A stretch of 5,007 bases of DNA from an uncultured Rhodospirillales bacterium. Lineage in GTDB: Bacteria; Pseudomonadota; Alphaproteobacteria; Acetobacterales; Acetobacteraceae. Of the stretch, positions 1 through 5,007 are shown in pieces. The stretch covers positions 1 through 5,007 of the forward strand of contig CAIVDX010000380.1 of assembly GCA_903904805.1 (NCBI GenBank). The letters run 5' to 3'. Under the pieces are notes generated by a model. The model searched no databases, was not told the origin of the DNA, and saw only the letters and a list, made by a program, of their open reading frames with translations. A program made the position numbers and the translations under genes. Position 1 is the first letter of the stretch; every line of letters starts with the position of its first letter.

Positions 1-791
1 CCGAAGCCGCCGCCCACATCACCGGTGATCACCCGCACCTGATCCACCGGCACATCGAGCGCCTGTGCCAACACCACCTTCTGCCGCACCACGCCCTGGG
101 AACTCGAGCGCAGCGTGATGTGCCCTGTTTTGTCATCAACCCAGCCGATCAGTGAGCGCGGCTCCATCTGCGCATTAACAATGCGCTGATTGATGAACCG
201 CCGGTGCTCAACGTGGTGTGCGGCAGCGAACAGCACGTCAACCGCAGCGGCGTCACCAAAATGCTCGTCCAGGCAAAGATTGCCCGGTATACTGTTCCAT
301 ATTTGGGGGGCGTCCGGCGCGGTCGCGGCATCGGTCTCCGTCACCGATGGCAGCGTCTCATAATCCACGCTAACAAGCTCGGCGGCATCCTTGGCAAGCT
401 GCGCGGTCTCGGCAACAACAAACGCCACTGGTTCACCCACGAAGCGCGCCCGCCCATGCGCCAGGGGAAGCATGAAGGTGTCGTGGCAGAAACCACCATT
501 CAAGCCGAAGGATGGCTGACTCACCACCAGCGCATCGGCCGGATTGGGCACATGCCGTATCGCCTTCAATCCATCGGCGAGATAATCCTCCGCGCTCAAC
601 ACGCACAGTACGCCAGGCAGAGCCATCGCAGCTGACGCATCAATGCGACCGATCAGAGCATGTGCATGTGGTGATCGGACCAGTGCAGCAAAGGCAACGC
701 TCTCGATCGCCGCATCATCCGTATAGCGTCCGCGGCCAGTAAGAAGGCGCAGATCCTCGAACCGCGGGAGCGGGTGGCCAATCCACTTCAT
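1..791 (-). CDS. Molybdenum hydroxylase large subunit (xanthine dehydrogenase/CoxL family), 5' part, cut by left edge
   Basis: This is the molybdopterin-cytosine-dinucleotide-binding large subunit of a xanthine dehydrogenase/aldehyde oxidase/CO dehydrogenase-type enzyme, which hydroxylates a carbon (often of an N-heterocycle or aldehyde) using water. Only the first 263 codons lie in the window, with no stop; the family is usually about 750-800 residues. The start reads MKWIGHPLPRFEDLRLLTGR, matching the family's N-terminal 'R.ED.R.LTG.G.Y.DD' signature. The a/b hammerhead segment follows, with FVGEPVAFVVAET at about 118-129, the MEPR motif at 209-212, and the cofactor-binding GDVGGGFG at 257-264 on the window edge. 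The ATG overlaps the UbiD-family gene's TGA (ATGA at 791-788). No Shine-Dalgarno is visible, so translation is probably coupled to that gene. The iron-sulfur and FAD subunits are not in view and may lie to the left. Substrate is unknown; true CO dehydrogenase cannot be tested because its active-site cysteine loop is outside the window. Confidence 0.93.
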   Translation of the reverse strand, partial: MKWIGHPLPRFEDLRLLTGRGRYTDDAAIESVAFAALVRSPHAHALIGRIDASAAMALPGVLCVLSAEDYLADGLKAIRHVPNPADALVVSQPSFGLNGGFCHDTFMLPLAHGRARFVGEPVAFVVAETAQLAKDAAELVSVDYETLPSVTETDAATAPDAPQIWNSIPGNLCLDEHFGDAAAVDVLFAAAHHVEHRRFINQRIVNAQMEPRSLIGWVDDKTGHITLRSSSQGVVRQKVVLAQALDVPVDQVRVITGDVGGGF

Positions 792-2347
792 GCAGCGGCA
801 CCAAGCACGTAGCGGCCCGATGCGTCGCGGGTGATGCCCGGGCTCGCGCGCAGCGCATCGATGTCGCGCACCACCTCGCGCCCGTCATCGCTGGCCACCG
901 CGGCCATCAACTCGATAAAGAATTTCGGCCCGTCTTGTAACGCGGCCTCCACAGTTGCGAAGCGCGGACCGTCAAGTTTTGGCGGCAGCGGCGTGATCGC
1001 CTCGAGTGAGCCTGCCGCAGCCGGATGCATGGTGAGATCGAAGCCCGCCTTGCAGCCCAGCCGAGCGCCATTCAGCGAGGGGTCGATTGGCATCGCCCGC
1101 ATTGCAGGCATGAGAACCAGATCGCGGTCCGCCTGGAAGCGCGTGGCCATCGCCCAATCCATCTGCTCGTCGGAGAAAATGTCCACATCGGGATCAACAA
1201 CGAACACGTTCTTCACATTCGCCAGGCAGCCAAAGGCCGCGGCCATCGCGTTGCGCGCCTCGCCTGGCACACGCTGCCGCATGGAGATGCGCACATTCAA
1301 TGATCCGCCAGACGATGGCGTGACATAAACATCCACTGGCTCGCGCACCGCGGTTTCTAGCGCGCGCCAGATCATGATCTCGGTGCGGATCGCATTCAAC
1401 TGCGCTGTGTCGGTGCATGAGAGTGTGCGGCCTGAGATCGTCGATGTCTGGAACACCGCATCCCGCCGGCGCGTCACCGCGGTCAGGTGGAATACCGGGT
1501 TCTTCTTCAAATGTCCGTAATAGCCGAGGAACTCGCCATAGGGGCCTTCAGGCTCTACATGCCCGCGCGCATCAATGAAGCCTTCAAGAACATACTCGGA
1601 ATCCGCCGGCACGCGCACGCCATTGGTCACGCCGGCGACCACCGCCAGCGGAGCGTCGCGCAGCGACGAGACAAGGCCCATCTCATCCACCGGCAGGCGC
1701 ATCATCGCCGCCACCTGATCGATCGGATGACAGCCGACGACAAAACTCACCGCCAGCTTCTCACCGCGAGCGGCGGACTCCATGTAGATCGCGCGCAAGT
1801 CAGATGGTGAGATCAGATCGATGCCAGCCTCGGTACGGCCACGCAACATCATCCGTCGAAAGCCCGTATTGGTGATCCCGCGCACCGGGTCCACCGCATA
1901 ATCCACACCAGCCGAGATATAGGGTGCGCCATCCAACGCGTGCTGCAGGTGAATTGGTAATTTTGTGAGGTCGGCGTCCTCGCCGGTGAGCACCACCTCG
2001 TGCACAGGAGCCTCGCTGCTGGGCACCTCGAAAATCTCAGGGCTTACCCGCAGGCGCCGGCTGATCTCGGTGCGTAGGTCCGAAATCTCGACACCGAATG
2101 CCGCTGCCAGACGGGCGCGGGAGGAGCACACGTTGCCCACCAGCAGTGCCCCCTCGGGCCCAGCCGAGCGAAACAGCACCGCCCGGGTGTTGCCTTCAAG
2201 GTGGGCGGCCACATCGATCAGCTTCGTCGGCGCGTCGACGGTCTGCATCAGATCGCCAAGCCCATCCAGATAGCGTGCCAAACGGAAGCGATCCTTGTCG
2301 GCCTGCCATCCCTCGGTCGCGCCGATCGGCTTTGTCAGACCGTCCAT
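788..2347 (-). CDS. UbiD-family prenylated-FMN-dependent (de)carboxylase
   Basis: The 519-residue product matches the usual length of the UbiD family (about 490-520), cytosolic enzymes that reversibly decarboxylate aromatic, heteroaromatic or unsaturated acids using prenylated FMN made by a UbiX partner. The cofactor-binding stretch GITNTGFRRMM (157-167) contains N160 and R165. VEPEGPYGEFLGYYG (264-278) carries E267 and E272. Together R165-E267-E272 reproduce the catalytic Glu-Arg-Glu set of the family (R173/E277/E282 in fungal Fdc1). The start at 2347 is chosen because GGAGGGAGA lies 9 nt upstream (measured from its GGAGG) and the conserved length fits. A reading-frame extension to 2485 would run into the divergent lyase gene. 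It is the first gene of a minus-strand operon and overlaps the molybdenum hydroxylase gene by 4 bp. That pairing argues for a catabolic decarboxylase rather than ubiquinone synthesis. No UbiX gene is present. The exact substrate cannot be read from the sequence. Confidence 0.95.
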   Translation of the reverse strand: MDGLTKPIGATEGWQADKDRFRLARYLDGLGDLMQTVDAPTKLIDVAAHLEGNTRAVLFRSAGPEGALLVGNVCSSRARLAAAFGVEISDLRTEISRRLRVSPEIFEVPSSEAPVHEVVLTGEDADLTKLPIHLQHALDGAPYISAGVDYAVDPVRGITNTGFRRMMLRGRTEAGIDLISPSDLRAIYMESAARGEKLAVSFVVGCHPIDQVAAMMRLPVDEMGLVSSLRDAPLAVVAGVTNGVRVPADSEYVLEGFIDARGHVEPEGPYGEFLGYYGHLKKNPVFHLTAVTRRRDAVFQTSTISGRTLSCTDTAQLNAIRTEIMIWRALETAVREPVDVYVTPSSGGSLNVRISMRQRVPGEARNAMAAAFGCLANVKNVFVVDPDVDIFSDEQMDWAMATRFQADRDLVLMPAMRAMPIDPSLNGARLGCKAGFDLTMHPAAAGSLEAITPLPPKLDGPRFATVEAALQDGPKFFIELMAAVASDDGREVVRDIDALRASPGITRDASGRYVLGAAA

Positions 2348-2445
2348 TGTCGTCTCCCTCCAGATTCTTAAGATGGCCGGAACTTGTCCCATGGCCAGAT
2401 GATTGGCAAGCTGAAGTCTGACGCCACACTCCCAATGAGGTCGCC
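2348..2445. promoter_or_regulatory. Divergent intergenic control region between UbiD-family and lyase genes
   Basis: These 98 bp must carry the start signals for both the leftward UbiD/molybdenum hydroxylase operon and the rightward lyase gene, unless the latter is read from further away. Visible elements are an 8-bp perfect palindrome TCTTAAGA (2366-2373) and a 5-bp inverted repeat TGGCC/GGCCA (2374-2378 and 2393-2397, 14-nt spacer). No clear sigma-70 -35/-10 pair was found on either strand. Co-regulation of the two units is plausible from the geometry but is inference; no regulator gene is in the window. Confidence 0.45.
2353..2361 (-). promoter_or_regulatory. Shine-Dalgarno site of the UbiD-family gene
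   Basis: The minus strand reads GGAGGGAGA here. Its GGAGG core ends 9 nt before the ATG at 2347. This site decides the start, since the frame stays open to an upstream ATG at 2485 that would overlap the divergent lyase gene. Confidence 0.8.
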
Positions 2446-3426
2446 ATGTTCGCCTATCGTCGGCAAGATGCCAAAGCCTATGCACGCGCCAATCTGCGCG
2501 GCATCTGGGCTGCCGCCCTCACGCCTTTCAACGCGGACGACCTCTCGGTGAACCAGGCGGGCTTCGCCGCCAATCTCGAGCACTGGACCGGCCCGCTCGG
2601 CATCGATGGGATCTTCGTCTGCGGCAAGCAGGGCGAGTTCTTTGCGATGAGTGTGGACGAGCGCAAGGCGTGCTTCACGCTCGCCGCCAACACGTTGCGC
2701 GGCCGCGCCCGCACGATCATGTCCTGTTCAGACCAGAACATGGACACCGTGCTTGACCTCGCGCGTCACGCCGAATCCGTGGGTGCCGACTTCATCGTCG
2801 TGCACGCTCCCGTCCTGCATTTTGTCGATGACCAGGACGAGACCCTCTACCAATACTACAAATACTTATCCGAAAATCTCGACATCGGAATCGCCATGTG
2901 GAGCCATCCGGACAGCGGCTATCTGATGTCGCCCGAGCTGTGCGCTCGCATCGCCGAGCTGCCGAACGTCGTCGCGATCAAGTACAGCGTACCGCGGGAG
3001 ATGTATGTGCAGCTCACCCATCTCGCCGGTGAGAATCTGATCGTCTCCACCGCCTCGGAGGAGGAGTGGTTCGACAACATTGTCGAGCTCAACTGGCAGG
3101 TTTATCTTTGCTCCAGTCCGCCCTACCTGCTGCAGACTGCCTCCGACCGCCGCATGCGCGACTACACAGACCTCGCAATGGCCGGGAAAGTCGAACAGGC
3201 GCTGGCCGTCCGTGACAGCCTGGACCCCGTCCGCAATGCGATGCGACGCGTGCGCCCTGCCGGAAAGCCGCAGGCCTATCAGAAATACTGGCAGGAACTC
3301 CTCGGCCAGGTCGGTGGCCCGGTGCGTCGGCCTATGCTGCAGATTACCGAGGCCGAGCGGGTCGCCATCAAGGCTGCGTTCGAGACATGCGGACTCAATC
3401 ATGGGCACGCCAAGGCTGCCGAGTAA
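2446..3426 (+). CDS. Dihydrodipicolinate synthase/N-acetylneuraminate lyase superfamily protein (class I lyase, substrate unknown)
   Basis: The 326-residue product belongs to the DapA/NanA TIM-barrel superfamily, which forms a Schiff base with a 2-oxo acid and then condenses, cleaves or hydrates it. The N-terminal strand is GIWAAALTPFN (19-29). GIFVCGKQGEFFAMSVDER (55-73) aligns with the 'G..GTTGE...L..ER' carboxylate-binding loop. The Schiff-base lysine is K179 in NVVAIKYS (174-181). Against true DapA, the loop threonines are K61 and Q62. The catalytic tyrosine of 'YN.P' is W152 in AMWSHP, and the 'TPYY' tyrosines fall on V123/L124 in HAPVLHF. It is therefore unlikely to make lysine precursors, and a catabolic aldolase or hydratase-aldolase is more likely. 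The start at 2446 has TGAGGT 4 nt upstream. The gene is divergent from the UbiD operon and convergent with the cysteine hydrolase. Family membership is firm; the reaction is not. Confidence 0.93.
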   Translation: MFAYRRQDAKAYARANLRGIWAAALTPFNADDLSVNQAGFAANLEHWTGPLGIDGIFVCGKQGEFFAMSVDERKACFTLAANTLRGRARTIMSCSDQNMDTVLDLARHAESVGADFIVVHAPVLHFVDDQDETLYQYYKYLSENLDIGIAMWSHPDSGYLMSPELCARIAELPNVVAIKYSVPREMYVQLTHLAGENLIVSTASEEEWFDNIVELNWQVYLCSSPPYLLQTASDRRMRDYTDLAMAGKVEQALAVRDSLDPVRNAMRRVRPAGKPQAYQKYWQELLGQVGGPVRRPMLQITEAERVAIKAAFETCGLNHGHAKAAE

Positions 3427-3501
3427 GCGCGTTCTGTTTTGAAAAAATAACCCGAAAACTTCTGTGAACCATGTGCCGGTGCAGCACAGGGCACTGGGCC
3501 C

Positions 3502-4197
3502 CTAGTCGGGTCGGGTAAGCAGTCGCAGCGCGCGGTCTGCGTTCATCACGTCGCCGAATTGCTGGATGATTGTCTCCAGAGCGTCGCGATGCTCGTCCTC
3601 GGTCAGCGCGGCACAGCAATCCGCCAGCATTACCACACGAAAATCCAGCATCATCGCATCCCGCGCGGTACTCTCGCAGCACACGTCGGTCTTGGTGCCG
3701 GCCAGCAGGATCGTGTCCACGCCCAGATTGCGCAGCACCCGCTCAAGCGAACTCGCGCCGGGGATCAGCGGGCTGTAGCGGTTTTTCACAATGATGATGT
3801 CGCTGTTGCCCTGGTGCAGACCCGACCAGACCGCCTGGCGACCTGGTGCGAGGCTTTCCACGATGCGGTCCTTCGCTTCGGCCGCGACGATCTGGCCGTA
3901 AAAGGTCTCCCAGTCGCTGCGCCCCTCATGCTGGGTGTTCGCATGCACCACCCAGATCACCGGCACACCCAGCGCCCGCAGGGCAGGGGTCAGTGCATTG
4001 ATTGGCTCCGCCAACGCCCGCGATCCCGCCACCTCGGCTGGCGCGCCCTCCGCGCAGAACGTCTCCTGCATATCGATTACGACCAGCGCACTGCGCCTGG
4101 GATCTAGCCGATCATAAAGATGAAATCGCCCGCGCCGCGCGATTACCCGGTCTCGCACGAACGCCCGAATCGGCAACCCCAACTGATCGGGTACCAT
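3502..4197 (-). CDS. Isochorismatase-superfamily cysteine hydrolase
   Basis: The 231-residue cytosolic alpha/beta hydrolase resembles the RutB, nicotinamidase and N-carbamoylsarcosine amidase group, which mostly cleave amide or carbamoyl bonds. The catalytic triad is visible: D42 in ALVVIDMQ (37-44), K138 in IVKNRYS (136-142), and nucleophile C173 in GTKTDVCCESTARDA (167-181). C174 takes the place usually held by valine. Strand and helix order after the nucleophile (DFRVVMLADCCAAL) is typical. About 35 residues precede the core, as in RutB-like members. The start could be GTG at 4200 or the next codon, ATG at 4197; ATG is preferred. Only a weak GAAGAA lies upstream. The DUF3126 gene ends 6 bp before the start, so the two are probably co-transcribed and translationally coupled. 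A role in releasing ammonia from an amide intermediate (as NicF does from maleamate) is possible but inferred only from family and neighbours. Confidence 0.92.
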   Translation of the reverse strand: MVPDQLGLPIRAFVRDRVIARRGRFHLYDRLDPRRSALVVIDMQETFCAEGAPAEVAGSRALAEPINALTPALRALGVPVIWVVHANTQHEGRSDWETFYGQIVAAEAKDRIVESLAPGRQAVWSGLHQGNSDIIIVKNRYSPLIPGASSLERVLRNLGVDTILLAGTKTDVCCESTARDAMMLDFRVVMLADCCAALTEDEHRDALETIIQQFGDVMNADRALRLLTRPD

Positions 4198-4203
4198 CAC
4201 CGA

Positions 4204-4443
4204 CTATTTCTTCGCGCCGGCCTTCGGAGCAGGGGGCAAATCCTCCTCGAGGATGGTGATGTGCAACGCATAGGATGTCTCGCCGTCATCCACATCCTTG
4301 TGCAGTGTACCGATGATCTCCTCGTTCACCGACAATTCCACCGACAGCCCAGCCTTCGCCGGCGGCACCAGCACGATCCGGTCGGAACCGAAAATCCGGC
4401 GCAGATAGGTCTGCACTCGGTCGAGGTCAGTCTTGGTCATCAT
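4204..4443 (-). CDS. DUF3126-type small protein
   Basis: This 79-residue protein resembles the DUF3126 family of short alphaproteobacterial proteins of unknown function. The resemblance lies in the opening 'DLDRVQTYLRRIFG' (about 6-19), the central 'SVNEEIIGTLHKDVDDGE' (about 38-55), and the ending strand 'SYALHITILEEDL' (about 57-69). The tail is Ala/Pro/Lys-rich (PPAPKAGAKK). There is no signal peptide or membrane segment. The start is uncertain among three in-frame ATGs at 4452, 4443 and 4440. AAGGGA sits 7 nt before 4443, while a stronger AGGAGG is 16 nt before 4452; family-like sequence begins at 4440. It is the first gene of a unit with the cysteine hydrolase and divergent from the dioxygenase. 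The frame stays open far upstream, antisense to the dioxygenase, but that part has no family similarity I recognise. No function can be assigned. Confidence 0.8.
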   Translation of the reverse strand: MMTKTDLDRVQTYLRRIFGSDRIVLVPPAKAGLSVELSVNEEIIGTLHKDVDDGETSYALHITILEEDLPPAPKAGAKK

Positions 4444-4464
4444 TGCGGTCATCCCTTGTTGCTG

Positions 4465-4474
4465 ACCCACCTCC
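4465..4474 (-). promoter_or_regulatory. Strong Shine-Dalgarno-like AGGAGGTGGG upstream of the DUF3126 gene
   Basis: The minus strand reads AGGAGGTGGG. It is the best ribosome-binding sequence for this gene, but its AGGAGG core is 16 nt from the first ATG (4452), longer than usual. A nearer AAGGGA (4456-4451) is better spaced for the ATG at 4443. The real start therefore stays open among 4452, 4443 and 4440. Confidence 0.45.
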
Positions 4475-4538
4475 TGCCCAAAGCCGTCGCGTTGGTCCAG
4501 TGCCCGCCGAACAGCTGGGCCATGCAGGCCGCCAGCGT

Positions 4539-4569
4539 TTGACAGCCTCCTCCCTCCGGCGGTTACAAA
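4539..4569 (+). promoter_or_regulatory. Putative sigma-70 promoter of the 3-hydroxyanthranilate dioxygenase gene
   Basis: A perfect -35 hexamer TTGACA (4539-4544) is followed after 19 nt by TACAAA (4564-4569), a 4/6 match to TATAAT. The spacer is slightly long. Transcription would start near 4576-4578, giving a leader of about 25 nt that includes the Shine-Dalgarno at 4592-4597. The position fits the gene well, but the -10 is weak. Confidence 0.5.
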
Positions 4570-4589
4570 TGCATCAGCGGAGAACCGCC
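4558..4589. repeat. Perfect 7-bp inverted repeat GGCGGTT-N18-AACCGCC, candidate operator
   Basis: The arms are at 4558-4564 and 4583-4589. The left arm abuts and slightly overlaps the predicted -10 hexamer; the right arm lies just before the dioxygenase Shine-Dalgarno. If transcription starts near 4576, the left arm would not be in the mRNA. That favours a DNA-binding operator flanking the start over an RNA hairpin. The regulator is not identified. A 7-bp match can also arise by chance in GC-rich DNA. Confidence 0.4.
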
Positions 4590-4591
4590 AC

Positions 4592-4597
4592 AGGAGG
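4592..4597 (+). promoter_or_regulatory. Shine-Dalgarno site of the dioxygenase gene
   Basis: AGGAGG lies 5 nt before the ATG at 4603 and fixes that start, which also matches the family's N-terminus. Confidence 0.85.
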
Positions 4598-4602
4598 CGC
4601 AC

Positions 4603-5007
4603 ATGAGTTTCGACACATTGGTCCGCCCGTTCGACTTTATGGCATGGATCGACGCCAACGCGCATCTGCTCAAACCCCCGGTCGGCAATAAGCGCGTCTT
4701 CACCGAGGACGGCATGGTGGTGCAGGTCGTTGGCGGCCCCAACCAGCGCGTCGATTTCCACGACGATCCGGTGCAGGAGTTTTTCTACCAGCTTCGCGGT
4801 ACAATGATTTTGAAGATTGCCGAGGGTGGCAAGATCCACGATTTGCCGATCCGCGCTGGCGAAGTCTTCATGCTGCCCCCGCACGTGCGCCATTCGCCGC
4901 AACGCCCGATGGAGGGCTCGATTGGCCTGGTCGTCGAGAGCCCGCGCCCACCGGGTGTGGCGGACGCCTTCGAATGGTTTTGCTTCTCCTGCGGCGGGCT
5001 GGTGCAC
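4603..5007 (+). CDS. nbaC: 3-hydroxyanthranilate 3,4-dioxygenase, 5' part, cut by right edge
   Basis: This cupin non-heme iron(II) dioxygenase opens the ring of 3-hydroxyanthranilate to 2-amino-3-carboxymuconate semialdehyde in the cytosol, in the kynurenine and 2-nitrobenzoate pathways. The first 135 residues are present; bacterial members have about 175. By alignment with the Cupriavidus enzyme (offset +2), the iron ligands are H53, E59 and H97. The substrate-binding residues are R49, R101 and E112. C127 and C130 (CFSC) form the first half of the rubredoxin-like second metal site found in bacterial forms; the second cysteine pair lies beyond the window. Motifs in order: VGGPNQRVDFHDDP (43-56), EFFYQLRG (59-66), FMLPPHVRHSPQRP (89-102). 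The start is set by AGGAGG 5 nt upstream, and a TTGACA promoter precedes it. The partner decarboxylase and dehydrogenase genes, if present, would be to the right. The symbol nbaC is used for bacterial orthologues; eukaryotic ones are HAAO. Confidence 0.96.
   Translation, partial: MSFDTLVRPFDFMAWIDANAHLLKPPVGNKRVFTEDGMVVQVVGGPNQRVDFHDDPVQEFFYQLRGTMILKIAEGGKIHDLPIRAGEVFMLPPHVRHSPQRPMEGSIGLVVESPRPPGVADAFEWFCFSCGGLVH

Noticed and set aside
204..635. Plus-strand open frame of 143 codons
   Set aside because: It is a shadow of the molybdenum hydroxylase gene, whose minus-strand translation carries clear family motifs through the whole stretch.
2392..2407. Sigma-54-like TGG...GGC element in the divergent region
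   Set aside because: There are 11 nt between the GG and GC elements instead of the required 10, and the rest of the consensus is poor.
2348..2485. Upstream extension of the UbiD-family frame by 46 residues to an ATG at 2485
   Set aside because: It overlaps the divergent lyase gene, has no family similarity, and ignores the good GGAGGGAGA site before the ATG at 2347.
2446..3426. Naming the lyase dapA (lysine biosynthesis)
   Set aside because: The catalytic threonine and tyrosines are missing and the neighbours are catabolic, so only superfamily membership is claimed.
3442..3494. Possible terminator for the cysteine hydrolase unit: GTGCC/GGCAC stem (3473-3494) and a T-rich tract on the minus strand (3442-3450)
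   Set aside because: The stem is short, with a poorly pairing interior, and the T tract begins more than 20 nt after it, so it does not fit an intrinsic terminator.
4453..5007. Open minus-strand frame antisense to the dioxygenase, continuous with the DUF3126 gene
   Set aside because: The opposite strand encodes an unmistakable dioxygenase. The antisense translation shows no family pattern; long antisense frames are common in GC-rich DNA.

Overview
The window is high-GC and densely coding on both strands. It looks like part of a catabolic region from a proteobacterium, most likely an alphaproteobacterium. The main taxonomic clue is a 79-residue DUF3126-type protein at 4204-4443, a family I know mainly from Alphaproteobacteria. 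Species cannot be named from the sequence.

Layout: (1) 1-2347, minus strand: an operon of a UbiD-family prenyl-FMN decarboxylase (788-2347) followed, with a 4-bp ATGA stop/start overlap, by the large molybdopterin-binding subunit of a xanthine dehydrogenase/CoxL-type molybdenum hydroxylase. The latter runs off the left edge (1-791, 263 complete codons, ending in the GDVGGGFG motif). (2) 2348-2445: a 98-bp divergent intergenic region. (3) 2446-3426, plus strand: a DapA-superfamily (N-acetylneuraminate lyase-type) lyase. It keeps the Schiff-base lysine but lacks the threonine/tyrosine residues of true dihydrodipicolinate synthase. (4) 3427-3501: a short convergent gap. (5) 3502-4443, minus strand: a two-gene unit of the DUF3126 gene followed after 6 bp by an isochorismatase-superfamily cysteine hydrolase. 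(6) 4444-4602: a divergent control region with a TTGACA-type promoter and a perfect 7-bp inverted repeat. (7) 4603-5007, plus strand: the N-terminal 135 residues of 3-hydroxyanthranilate 3,4-dioxygenase, with all iron ligands present, cut by the right edge.

The dioxygenase is the only gene whose substrate can be named with confidence: 3-hydroxyanthranilate, cleaved to 2-amino-3-carboxymuconate semialdehyde, as in the kynurenine and 2-nitrobenzoate pathways. The others are a decarboxylase, a molybdenum hydroxylase, a Schiff-base lyase/hydratase and an amide-type cysteine hydrolase. These are the reaction types expected for catabolism of an aromatic or N-heteroaromatic carboxylic acid. The exact pathway is inference and is not settled by the sequence. 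No RNA genes, transposons, CRISPR arrays or long repeats were seen.
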